Positions 23,618 to 34,818 of a DNA stretch of 64,000 nt are shown here, one piece after another. Origin of the DNA: Candolleomyces eurysporus (lineage: Eukaryota > Basidiomycota > Agaricomycetes > Agaricales > Psathyrellaceae); assembly GCA_027579435.1 (NCBI GenBank), contig JANBPK010001213.1:22199-86198 (forward strand). The letters are read 5' to 3'. Numbering within the stretch: the first letter of the stretch is position 1; every line of letters begins with the position of its first letter. The translations under genes and the position numbers were made by a program. The notes below the pieces were generated by a model. It did no database searches. It was given only the letters and a program-made list of their open reading frames with translations, and had not been told where the DNA came from.

Positions 23618-26386
23618 TCAAGCCCTATCTCCGAGTTCAACATACGGCTCTCGCTGATGGAAGTAGAGCCCCTGTAGTTTCGCGGCACTGACATAGTCTC
23701 TCACCCCATCGGCCCCATCCGGATGATCGACTTCGTGGCTATAGTCGAGTTTGTCGATCAGCACAGTTTCGGGGATTTGAAGTGGGGGAGGCAAATGTAC
23801 ACTCACTCTTGTATAAGGTGGCTTTCGAGACTCAGGTTATGGAAGCGGGTACGCATGCACATAAAACAAACAGGGCCTGTCGACCAANGTNCTCGCCCGA
23901 CATTTTTTCTTTTTCTGCTGTAGCGAGAANCAAGGTCTTGGCCTTCAAGTTTTGCGAAGCATTCCGGGTGAGGCTCCGGGTATTTGTGTTTCCGACACAC
24001 CTGGATCTGTCGGAAATGGCTCGTTAGCAATGGGTTGCGTTTCGTAGGAGGAGGATAGTCCTCACCGATTTGATCCACCTCGCAGCCTTCCTCTTCTGGG
24101 AAACAACTTTCTCGGAAGTTGTGTTTTGTCTTTGAGTGCTCCTGGTCATCCTCTCAGGATGGACGGGAGGCTTCTTAGCTCCAGGTTCCCAAAAGCATTG
24201 ACAAACACATTCCACATAGGGCTGCTGTCCTTCCATCTCATCCACTGTGGTCTTCGTACGACTTACGCCAAGCGCATCTAGCATCAATAGAACATGTTTG
24301 TGCGCTTCATCGTCAAACTTCACGCTCGCCAAACCCTTCCATATCGAAACATAATTCGATATCGAAAGGAAAAAGAGCAAAACGTCGTTGGTAATGCTGG
24401 GCACGTTGGGAATTGCAATTTCCTGGGGTGTTATCGGTGTTGGCATGGCGTAGACGAAATCTTCGATCTTGGGGAGCCATAATTCAGCAAAAAGACATCG
24501 GTGTACAAGGACCGAAGGGTATGTGATTGTCTCATTGCAGTTGCCGCAGTGGAAGACCGTAGAAGCAAGTGGGAGGAATGTGTCAGCCGTAATGTCGTCG
24601 GCGGGAACAGCCTTGTATGTGGAGGACCTCCGGACTAAACTGAGGACTTGCTCAGTCCTGTAGTTTCTCCATTCCTCTGCGAACGCTGGCAGTTGCGCGA
24701 TGGCGCTTTCGAAGAGATCAGCTGAAAGGTCTTGGTCTACAGGTAGAGTGCATAGCGGTGTGCGGAAGGCATCTATCAGGCAGACTTCGTGGAGCGTTGG
24801 GATGATGGTGCTGGGTGGTTGGGAGAAGAAGAAGGACGTGTACGCTGGCTTTACCCAGGTGTCGATTCGATGGTTCAGCTGCTTTCGGATATCGATTTTG
24901 AGGCGCGCCTCCCTAGATCTCTCCATTAAGCTGACTATGTGATCTTTCACTAATTCCCATTCTGCCCAAAGTTTACCTAAATCAATGATTCGTATGACCG
25001 TCGGAGAGGGGACGCACCTTCATCGGTCAGCGGCTTTGCTGGAGATGTTTGGAACCAGTGATACAGCTCAAAAGGGAGCTGTCCTCCAGAGAAACTGAGT
25101 TCCTCGGCCCACCCTGACGACGTCGAATAAGAACCGACAATATCTCTGACAAACGCCCGATATCTTACCCAAGCCTACTAATTTTTCTCGGGCCCTAATA
25201 GCAAAGTCAGCATATTCATACCGGTCTCCTCAGTGGCATTGGGGGGACCCTTACTGCTCCATACGCTGCACTCTCAATTCTCCTTCACGCATTCGTGCTC
25301 TTTTCTCGATCTTGCCAAAATAGACTTCACAAGCATTGACATGCTACACAGAAAAAGACAGTCGTAATCAAGTCAGAAGATGGCGGATGATGGATCTATC
25401 GTTTGTGAGCACACCTCTTCTTTTGCAACCCAGAGCTTCCTCTGGTTCTCCATCCAAGCGTTCTTCGCTTTGTTCCCTTTGATTTTCTTGTGTTCTTCAT
25501 GTAATGCCAGAGCCGTGTTGACGTGAAATCTGGTTCGCTTGTCTTCCAATTGCTGAGGTTCTAAAAGGCGCGATCGTTCACCGGAATCCCGAGTACACAG
25601 AGAGACAAGTCAAACCCACCTCTGAATTTCCGATGATATTTAGATGAACTTTTCACTTCATCTTTCGTCAAACGGTTTGTTGTTGCCGGTACAAATTCTA
25701 CCAGCGAGAGTGAAACCTTCTCAGGGAGTTCTTTCCAGCGATTGAAACTGCAGCGAAGGTTATGAGTATAAAGACATCCAACAACAGGTGCAATGCTGAT
25801 GTACGCACTGTTTGAGACTACACGCCCTGCATAACTGGGCTCGTGCTTCGAGATAGAGGAGCAACGCCTCGTCGTCCTTAACGAGTTCCGACAACGGTCG
25901 AAGACAGTCCTTGATGGAACGAATTGGATTAGCGAAATTTCAGCCGGCACTTTGCTTGAATGCATACGTACATGGCAATTGTTAGAGAACATAAGATAGG
26001 CATACTGGGGCTCTGATAGGTCGTCAGGGCAAGGTGGGAGGTCCTCCACAGCGGATAGGACGTCAGTCCAGATGGACTTTGAAGCCCGATCCATCAGAAA
26101 CTTTCTGAATGACTTCGTCGTGCGTGCAAGCTGGAGCAAGTCAAGAGGGGGCAAGAGCTTGAATATCTATGTGACACGTTAGAGCCCTCAAGGATCTTTG
26201 AGATGGAGGACCGCAAGACCGAGTCAGTACCTCGCAAAGGATGTCCAGAGGTAGGTCGATGAGCAGGTCATGCTTGAGAGTGCGACCAGAAGCGCTCGGG
26301 GTATCCAAATGTTTATCTCTCGAATCATCCGGGCGGTCCTTTAGCGGGTTGAGTTTGCGAGTCTTTCGAGAAGACCCTTTCGCCAT
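23618..26386 (-). CDS. F-box protein F
   Basis: Complete-looking member with start MAKGSSRKTRKLNPLKD at 26386. F-box LIDLPLDILCE then PPLDLLQLARTTKSFRK; later exons RWKELPEKVSLSLVEFVP and a helical exon. The long exon (about 24957-24065) carries HCGNCNETITYPSVLVHRC and VECVCQCF, and the C-terminal exons carry KHKYPEPHPECFAKLEGQ, CFMCMRTRFHNLSLESH and HEVDHPDGADGVRDYV to the stop at 23618 (YVELGDRA). Ns at 23888, 23891 and 23930 lie in the exon before the C2H2-like motif, so that stretch cannot be read with certainty. Protein sequence is closest to E and D in the array. Confidence 0.8.
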
Positions 26387-26569
26387 GGTGGTTGAAAGAA
26401 GAGTTTATTATCACTCTCACGGAAGACTTGCCTTTAATGACCCTGAGACTGAGACTCTGTACCCGTTGAACCCGGCGGCGATGCCGGAATTGGGGCTGTA
26501 CACGTTGGCTATGCCAAGGCGACGGGTCCACAGATCTAGAAAGCAGAGACGGGGAACACACTGACATCT

Positions 26570-26690
26570 TCTAGCTGTACTTATGCAAATCAAAAGCTGT
26601 GGGAAGCACCCAGGGGAAGGCTATATAACATTTTGTGAAAATAACAGAAGGATCACACGCGAGGGTAAGGATTCACAAGAGCGGATTCGG
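26570..26690 (+). pseudogene. Decayed B-type last exon in the spacer upstream of F
   Basis: AGCTGTACTTATGCAAATCA followed by AAAGCTGTGGGAAGCACC aligns with the last intron end and last exon of gene B (ACTGCAAATCTGCACGCAGG, AAAGCTGTAGGAGGCAC). The GATCACACG block after the B stop is also kept at 26651. The reading frame is lost. Confidence 0.55.
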
Positions 26691-26905
26691 CTCCATGGTC
26701 TGCTTGTTCTCGTACTTCTTCAGTGTCAGCAGCGTTCAGCATTGCTCTAAAGCTCGAATTCCTCATCGCTCCACTCCAGTAAAACCATTCTTGAGGTCCA
26801 ATCCCAGGGACTTGCGAACTCACATAGATCAGCATCCGTCAACACATGTGCCCGTGGAATTCAGCGTAAAGATCTACAATATTTGAATCTAAGACTGCGG
26901 TACTT

Positions 26906-29698
26906 TCAAGCCCCATCTCCAAGTTCAACATACTGTTCCCACTCGGACAAGTGAACTCTCCGTAGTTTCGCCGCATTGACATAGTCTCTTAACCCATCGA
27001 TCCCATCCGGATGATTGACTCTGTGGCTATTGTGAAGTGTATCAATTAGCACAATTCCGGGGATTAGAAGTGGGGGAGACAAATGCACACTCACTCGTGC
27101 ATAAGGTGGTTTTCCAGACCCTGGCGACGGAAGCTGGATTGCATGCACATAAAACAAACAGGGCGTGTCGATGAAGTCTCGCTCGCCGTTCTTTCTTTGG
27201 CTTCCATGGCGAGAACAAGGTCTTGACCTTCGAGTTTCGCAAAGTATTCTGGGCGAGGCTCTGGGAGTTTGTGTTTCTGACACTTCTGGAGCTGTTGGAC
27301 AACCACATCGTAAGCCATGGGTGGTGTTCCGTTAGGAGGAAGGCGGCCCTTACCGCTCTGAGCCAACTCGCGGCAGGCCTCTTCGGGGGAACGAATGCTG
27401 GTTGTAATTGGACCGGAGCTGGATTTGGTGTCCGACCGCTCCTGGTCAACATCCTGGTAGGCACGAAAGCGGGTCTCTTGGGCGGGGGTCGCCAAAAACA
27501 TTGACAAAGACATTCTACATAGGGCTGGTTTGCTTCCATCTCGGCCACCGTGGTCTTGGTACGACTCAAGTCAAGTGCATCTAGCATTAACAAAGCATGT
27601 TGGTGCGCTTCATCGTCGAACTTGACAGTCCCCAAACCCTTGAAGATCGAAAGATAACTTAATGAATAGAGAAGGAGCGAAACATCGTTCGTGATGCTAG
27701 GCACGTTGGGAATGTGGATTTCCTGAGGTGTTATCGGCGTTGGCATGTCGTAGACAAAATCTTCCATCTTGGGCTGCGACATTCCGACAAACAGACATTG
27801 GTGCACAAGGACCGAAGGGTACACGAGTCTTGCTTTGCAGCTGCCACAGTGGAAGACCGTAGAAGCGAGAGGGAGGACTGTATCAGCCGTGATGTCGTTC
27901 GCAGGAATGTCCTTATATGTAAGGGAGTTTCGAACTAAGGTGAGGACTTGCTCGATCCTACAGTTTCTCCATTCTTCTGCGAACGCTGGCAGTTGCGCGA
28001 TGGCGCTTTCGAAGAGACCGGCTGAGAGGTCTCGGTCGAGGGGGAGNAGTGCATAGCGGTGTGCGGAAGGCATCTGTCAGACAGACTTCGGGGAGCGTTG
28101 GAATGATGGTGTTGGGCGGTTGGGAGAAGAAGAAGGACGTGTATGCTGGCTTGACCCAAGTGTCGATGCGTTTGTTGAGTTGACTTCGGATATAGATTCT
28201 GAGACGGGACTCCCTCAGTCTCTCCATTAAGCCGACCACTTGATCCTTAATCGATTCCCATTCTGCCGAAGGTTTACCTAAATAAGTTATTTCGTATGAC
28301 AATGGGAAGAGGGGACGCACCCTCATCGGTCAATTCTACTGGAGATGAATAGGACCAGTGATTCATCTCATAAGGGAGTCGTCCTCCAATAAAATTGAGC
28401 TCCTCGGCCCACTCTGACAACGTTGAATGTGAACCGACAATGACTCTGTCGAGAAAACGACCGATATCGTACCCAAGTCTATTAATCTTTCTCGAATCCT
28501 GACAACAAAGTCAGCATATCAATCCCCTCAGCAGCGTTGGGGACACCCTTACTGATCCATGCGCTTCACTCTCAGCTCCGCAACACGTATCTGTTCTCTT
28601 TGCTCTGTCTTTTCAAAATAATCTTCGCAAGCATTGGCGTGCTACACACAGAAAGACAGTCGTGATCAAGTGAGAAGATGGCGGATGGTATATCTATCGT
28701 TTGTGAGCACACCTCTTCTTTTGCGACCCAGAGCTTCCTCTGGTTCTCTATCCAAGCGTTCTTCGCTTTTTTCCCTTTGATTTTCTTGTGTTCTGCATGT
28801 AATGCTAGAGCCGTGTTGACGTGAAATCTAGTTCGCTTGTCTTCCACCCGCTGAGGTTCTAAAAAGGCGCGATCGTTAACGGGAAACCCAAGTACACATG
28901 CATATAGACAAGTCAAACCCACCCCTGCGTTTCCAACTATATTTTAATGAATTTTCCACTTCATTCTTTGTCAAATGATATGTTGTTGCCGGTACAAATT
29001 CTACCAGCGAGAGTGAAACTTTCTCAGGGAGTTCATTCCAGCGATTGAAACTGCAACGAAGGTTGTAAGAATTAAGTCATCCGACAAGCGACACGATGCT
29101 GAAGTACGCACTGTTTGAGACTACACGCTCTGCATAACCGGGTTCGTGCTTCGAGATAGGGGAGCAACGCCTCGTCATCCTTCAGGAGTTCCGACAACGG
29201 TCGAAGACAGTCCTTGACAAGACAAGTGGGATTAGCGAAATTGCAGCCCGGCATTTTGCTTTCAATTCAACTCACATGGCAATTATCACAGAATATAAGA
29301 TAGGCATACTGGGGCCCTGATAGGTCGTCAGGGCAGGGTGGGAGGTCCTCCACAGTGGATAGGACGGCGGTCCAGATAGAATTTGAAGCTCGGTTCATTA
29401 GAAACTTTCTGAACGACTTCGCAGTGCGCGCAAGCTGGAGCAAATCAAGCGGGGATAAGAGCCCGAATATCTGTGTGACATGTCAGAACACACAAGAAAC
29501 TCTTGGGATGCGGATGCTGCAAGCCTGAGTCAGTACCTCGCAAAGGATGTCCAGAGGTTGGTTAACGAGCACGTTCGGGTCATGCCTAAGAGTGCTCTGG
29601 GAAGCGCCCGGGGTATCGTTATTTTTCGCATCACTTGGGTGGCCATGGTTCTTTGGTGGGTCGAGTTTGCGAGTCTTTCGAGAAGACCCTTTCGCCAT
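26906..29698 (-). CDS. F-box protein G
   Basis: Starts MAKGSSRKTRKLDPPKN at 29698. Exon 1 ends VNQPLDILCE, so the usual LP before LDILCE is QP. Exon 2 has SPLDLLQLARTAKSFRK and CPDDLSGPQYAY; then CRACSLKQ and NTALALHAEHKKIKG. The long exon runs from about 28266 and contains HCGSCKARLVYPSVLVHQC and VECLCQCF. An N at 28047 inserts one base between the codons for TPLCT and LPLDRDLS, which breaks the frame; G and H agree on both sides, so this is probably an assembly error. After a 62-base last-but-one intron come KHKLPEPRPEYFAKLEGQ, CFMCMQSSFRRQGLENH and HRVNHPDGIDGLRDYV to YVELGDGA-stop. Closest relative is H. Confidence 0.78.
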
Positions 29699-29899
29699 GG
29701 TCGTTGTAAGAAGAGTTTATTATCACTCTCCACGGAAAGACTTGCCTGTTACATCTGTATCTGTTGAACCCGGCAGCGATGCCGGAATTGGGGCTGTACA
29801 CGTTGACTATGCCCTGGTTAGCAAGGCAACGGGCCCACAGATCTAGAAAGCAGAGACGATCGGACATACATCTCGAGAGCTGGTAACACACTGACATCT

Positions 29900-30000
29900 T
29901 CTAGCTGTACTTATGCAAATCGAAAGCTGTAGGAAGCGCCGAGGGGAAAGCTATGGTGTACAAATTCTGTGAAAATAACACAAGAACCACACGAGAGGGT
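29900..30000 (+). pseudogene. Decayed B-type last exon in the spacer upstream of G
   Basis: TAGCTGTACTTATGCAAATC then GAAAGCTGTAGGAAGCGCCG and AGGGGAAAGC aligns with the last exon of gene B and its acceptor region. The frame is disrupted after GGGGAAAGC. A matching copy lies at 34470-34570. Confidence 0.6.
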
Positions 30001-30317
30001 AAGGATTCACAAGGGCGGATTCAGCTCCATGGTCTGCTTGTTCTCGTACTTCCTCAGTATCAGCAGCGTTCAGCGTAGATTGCTCTAAAGCTCGAATTCC
30101 TCGTCCACAACGGTGACAATACTTAGGCTCGACGCTGTCGGCATGAAGTATTGACAATGTACATAGCACCGTATATCTCTCGACATCATAAACAGTGTCG
30201 TAGAGTCACCTTCATGACGATCTCCAGTCATAATTGGGGAACGTCACTTATAGCACACGATGGAAAAGGACTCGTAAGTAAGCATGTTACAAGGTTCGAA
30301 AGCCCTCGAAGCTCAGG

Positions 30318-31080
30318 TCAATCATAAGTATCAGGATGAATATTCATCCACGCGTCAGCTCTACACTCATCGATACCAGTCAAGATGTCAACCTTCTCGA
30401 AGAAATGTTCGATAAACTCAAGCAAGGGGTGCGCATGTTCGGATACCTCTTGAAGCTTACCTTCAGCTGTTCCTGAAGTCCAAAGCAGATGCATGCACCC
30501 GCATTTTCCGGGCGTCGAGTGAGGAATGGTGGTCAAGACCAACCCCGAGATGCCGCATGACGTCGAGCAGTGAATTACAGCTTTCGCTCTGCGGGAAGGC
30601 AAGTTGACGATTGGAGCTGACGATCGAGCATTCTCGAGGATGATTTTCTGAGCGCTGGCTCAGGCTCAATGCCCTAGCTTGGATTCTAGGTTGAATCATG
30701 CTGCATGGTTGCAAAACGCTGAGTTTGCAAGCAGCACATTTGGTCAATTGAAACTTCTGATAGGCTCCCAACGCAACGGTTCATCTTCTGACCTAAATGG
30801 CTTACCTTGCGGGTATCGCCAATCAAAGAAGTCCAATGCGAGGAAGTCAGAGAGGTAGCGAGCTTCGTTTAGTGTGTACCGCCGTCTTTCGCACACTCAC
30901 GTTTGGACCGTGTTGCCATGACGGAGATGATATCCTTGACTTTAAGCCATTCATGATTTAGTACGACTGGAACAGGGTTGCGGGATATATTTTCTCTGCA
31001 AGATGAGTTCGAAGTGCCGATAGATAGTATCACACCGAATATGTATGCCAACGTATCACTGATTCTAGAAGTGAAAGAAG
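30318..31080 (-). pseudogene. Unidentified, probably degenerate spliced gene
   Basis: Minus-strand pieces look protein-like: about 31070-30902 (VPVVLNHEWLKVKDIISVM), about 30870-30814 (NEARYLSDFLALDFFDWRYP), 30770-30470 (CNSLLDVMRHLGVGLDHH) and 30455-30318 (HPLLEFIEHFFEKVDILTG to stop). Donor sites exist (GTGAGTG at about 30901, GTAAGC at about 30813), but the matching acceptors leave very short introns or frame shifts. I do not recognise the family. Either a decayed gene or one whose splicing I cannot resolve. Confidence 0.3.
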
Positions 31081-31480
31081 GATCATTTAAGCTTTGGTAG
31101 CGAGAGTCAAGCTTTGAACGAGAGAGGATATCAGATTTTTATCGCACCTGGCTTCCAAAGATGAAGAAGTCAGAACCCTGTTATCCCTCTCCACGAAGTG
31201 CCCAAATACCCGCCTGTCAGTTTAACGATCGTTGGCGGGACCCGGCCTTCCAAAGCTGATGATTTGAAGCAAAGATCTTTCAGGCAGCATGCCAAACACA
31301 TTGTTATGGCACCGTCACGGGAGAAGATCCCATAAATTCCAAAATTCCGTTTCTTCAGATACCGAAAACCATCTAAATATAGTACAATGAGGCGAACGAA
31401 AGGAAGGCTGAGACAAACTTGAACACAAGGAATCGACACACAAGCTCGCCAAGTGCACGGTCAGGAACTACGACAAGGTC

Positions 31481-32935
31481 TCATCGTTTGGAAGACATGT
31501 CCCGCAGGTCAAAGAATGAGGTATTGTGTCCATTCGTGGATGGCCTTCGTCCTTGAAATGACATAGACGTGTGTGCAAACAGTGCGTAGCCTGTCGTATA
31601 CCGCTCGTCAAAGCTGTGTCCGTGTTCTTGAGTGTACGACTCTTGTCGTAGGTGGAGAATCATTCGACTCGCGAGCATCGAATGAATGACACGCTGGGGT
31701 CTGGGAAGACGCCATCAGTCAATTTCGAACCAGGGTAGCATGGTCAACTCACATCGCGAACAACGTCCTATTAGCAGGCTGTCGTTGAAACTTTGTCAGC
31801 GACCGTGGAGCTCTCACAGGAATTAGAAGCACGCACGGGAAGAGATGCGAGCATCGCAATGTTGACCACAGACGACGCTATGTACGGTGTAAGTGACCGT
31901 CACTGCGCAGAAACACGAAACTCACCAGTGAGGAACAGGAAGAAAACCAACCCATCTCGATAGAAAATCTTCACAAGAGGGCTCCGTGTATGCCGATGCT
32001 TCATAAAACCAATATAGAGCATCACGAGCGTGATCACTAGTACCCTAGATGAGCGAAACCCGCGCAAAAAAGGAGATTTGATTCGCTCACAGGTTTCGTT
32101 CGCCATCAGTAAAGCGAAGGAAATAGCTGCATATAGGGGGTTTGCGGCCACTGGTACACAAGCCACGTATTGAGGGACGGGTGAGGGTGCCCCTGGGGAA
32201 CGTTCTATAGTGAGATCTCCGATCCATTCACAGCGTATTGTCGTCACTCACATCGGAATGAGGCTAGGAAAGGTCCAATGAGGGCAAAAATGGTGAGTTG
32301 TACGGCGAAGAACTGTACTATGAGCCACCAGCGGAAGAAAGTGCTCTGTCTTGATAAGGCGTAGAGGCGAATGAAAATGACAGCTAAACCAAGCAGAGGT
32401 AAGTTCGATTATGATAAGTGAGCTGCTGAGTAACCTGCGTGCCTTCTGACATTCCGAGCGATATGATAAGGCCCACTAGTGTGCGTCGAGCGTAAGAAAG
32501 CGACGCTAATGATATCTGGCCCACAAACCTGAGCTACCAAAGTATGAGATCCGACACGTCTACGAAGGGAGTAGTTTCGAAGTTAGACGCAGTGGGCCAA
32601 GTCAGAGTGAAGCTTCTAGGGCAAACCTCAACGTCGGGAACCTCAATGTCTGTTGACGTTGTGTTAATGGAGCGTCTTACATCTTAAACATGAAAAGACT
32701 CACACATGTAGCTGAATATGATGTCGATTGGGAAGTACCGACTGAAGAGGTAGAGGAACTTGACCAGGTTCCATTGAGCTGGCCAGATTACCTCCACTTC
32801 AAAAGGTAGGGTATGTAGCCAATCTGCGATCTACCGAACATCGTTAACTGAACAAGACACACTCTCCTCCAAGAGGTGCTCATAACTTACCCATGTAGTG
32901 ACTACAATGTCTAGTGGAAGTCATGGCTGATTCAA
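31481..32935 (-). CDS. DUF6533-type multi-pass membrane protein (possibly 5'-damaged)
   Basis: Fungal membrane protein family of unknown function, common and expanded in Agaricomycetes. The hallmark N-terminal segment is present at about 32830-32708 (DWLHTLPFEVEVIW then KFLYLFSRYFPIDIIFSYM). Next come RRTLVGLIISLGMSEGTQ (about 32530-32453), a helix exon AVIFIRLYALSRQSTFFRWW (about 32390-32255), and an exon with CEWIGDLTIERSP and VKIFYRDGLVFFLFLTG (32247-31925). The C-terminus RVIHSMLASRMILHLRQE ends at a stop at 31481. These are the usual family landmarks in order. No good start codon joins in frame: upstream of DWLH the frame reads LDIVVTTWIA and then meets a stop. The gene may use an unseen exon or may be truncated at its 5' end. 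Confidence 0.6.
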
Positions 32936-34225
32936 AAAAGGTTTCCTTAGCACAGGTGTCAGCGCATGCTCACTGTGAGCGTGCTGCGTAGCGACAAAAT
33001 GAGTGAGCAGGTAAGGAGCAGCTGGGCAACAACGACGTACTCTAGCTATGATCTTGTTTCTGGTTGAGCTGATGAAAACCTCAACATCCATGGTCTCTGA
33101 ACCCTGTCTGAGATCGTACGGGGATGTGTCCCCNTCTGGAATGGCAGAGCACAGGTAAAGAGTCAGTAAGAACCAAGCATTCCGTCAGATATGATAGCTC
33201 CTCGCCCGTTAAGTACGCCTTAGTACTTTGTCCCACCAATAGCAGTTTTCGAATCCTCACAACGTGGATTATACTGGTAAGCATTTGGTCCGTATTGATC
33301 ATCATAAGCACACTGACGTGATGGCGACGTGGAATCGTGCAGAACGGGGCCCATGGGTGACGGAGGGAAGGCTCTTCGAAGTCTTCTCGTTGGTGAATCC
33401 AAGGGTTATCATGTGATGGTTTTCCGCTATTTAATGAAGAGATGCAAACCAGCCTACATCTTGGGACACCTTTGATGAAAATTTGATGAAACAAACGCAA
33501 TCTCTCATCCGGCGTCATTCTACTCGGGTATCTCCTAGGTAGATCTCCTTCCCCTGATGACCATCAGTAACTCCATCTGTGGTCATGTTTCCGCGGTGAC
33601 CTCGAGACGAGCACACGATCAATTCAATAGAAGCAATTTAAATGTAGGACACAACAACCGAGCCCGTCGAAGTCAAAATTCCAGAAGCGGTGAGGAACGT
33701 TATCTCAAAACTTATTCATCTGATTCTCAAGAATATCATCATCATCCTTCCGCTCTCACCAAGTCAGGAGACCAGCTGGCCAGTTGAGCGTAATGGGGGG
33801 GGGACTAGGAACCTTACACAAGCTGTACAACGACGTATGTACCTAAAATGCCACAGCTTCCTAATCATTTGTCTACATCGTCCACAGCTCAGGCTTTTCC
33901 TGTGGAACATTGCTACATTTGAGAGGTGATAGTTGAGCCTACAGGTATTCACCGATACACGGGATGGCTTCTCTCCCCTCATGGAAAAGAGCACCTCGTA
34001 TTCGTGCCACCTGATGCAAATTTGTCCAACCCTCGAGACATTCTTACCATACCACGATCCGCCTCCTCCCACATCCACCTCCAGCATGCTGTGTTTGGGG
34101 TCTAATGGAAAAGTGCAACTCACCGTAGCCCGTTAGTTTCCGTGTATGTCTTTGTTCCCGGGACGAAGAGTATCACCCCGCTCCTGTAAAATTCTGATCA
34201 CACTAGAGATAACTCTATCTTATTG
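32936..34225. other. Stretch without recognisable gene (right part of the foreign segment)
   Basis: Open frames of up to 145 codons (33081-33518 minus) and 119 codons (33764-34123 minus) occur. None has a recognised motif or splice-supported extension. An N lies at 33134. Confidence 0.4.
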
Positions 34226-34264
34226 CCCTCTTCTTTGCGAGTCTTTCTAGAAGACCCTTTCTCC
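34226..34264 (-). pseudogene. Stub of a lost F-box gene (X): first 13 codons only
   Basis: The minus strand from 34264 reads MEKGSSRKTRK with the usual CCACCATGG-like context, identical in type to the starts of G and H. Homology to the array then stops dead at 34226, where the foreign segment begins. Confidence 0.75.
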
Positions 34265-34469
34265 ATGGTGGATGAAAGAAGAGTTTATTATCACTCTCCA
34301 CGGAATGACTTGCCTGTTACATCTATATCTATTGAACCCGACAGCGATGCCGGAATTGGGGCTGTACACGTTGACTATGCCCTGGTTAGCAAGACGACGG
34401 GCCCACAGATCTAGAAAGCAGAGACGATCGGACATACATCTCAAGAGCTGGTAATAAACTGACATCTTC

Positions 34470-34570
34470 TAGCTGTACTTGTGCAAATCGAAAGCTGTAG
34501 GAAGCGCCGAGGGGAAAGCTATGGCGTACAAATTCTGTGAAGATAACAGAAGAACCACACGAGAGGGTAA
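34470..34570 (+). pseudogene. Decayed B-type last exon in the spacer between X stub and H
   Basis: AGCTGTACTTGTGCAAATCG then AAAGCTGTAGGAAGCGCCGA matches 29900-30000 almost exactly and, more loosely, the last exon of gene B. Confidence 0.6.
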
Positions 34571-34818
34571 GGATTCACAACGGCGGATTCGGCTCCTTGG
34601 TCTGCTTGTTCTCGTACTTCCTCAGTAACACCAGCGTTCAGCGTAGATTGCTCTAAAGCTCGGATTCCTCGTCGCTCCACTCCAGTAAAACCATTTTTCA
34701 GGACCAATCCCAGGGACTTGCCAACTCACATATATCAGCATCCGTCGACACATGTGCCCGTAAAATCCAGCGTAAAGATCTACAAAATTTGAATCTAAGA
34801 CTGGTCACCGCGGTACTC

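Larger units (their letters stand above)
30103..34225. other. Foreign 4.1-kb segment interrupting the F-box array
   Basis: Sequence left of 30103 (flank of G) and right of 34226 (flank next to H) matches each other and the other array spacers. The 4.1 kb between does not resemble any other part of the array. It contains a DUF6533-type gene, a degenerate unidentified gene, and about 1.2 kb (33.0-34.2 kb) with no convincing gene. I see no terminal inverted repeats or clear target-site duplication. Confidence 0.65.

Noticed and set aside
30230..30310. tRNA-like B-box sequence GGTTCGAAAGCC
   Set aside because: No pairing acceptor stem, no proper A box and no anticodon arm at the right distance.
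33081..33518. 145-codon minus-strand frame in the foreign segment
   Set aside because: Contains an N, lacks any family-like block and shows no splice-linked partner exon.
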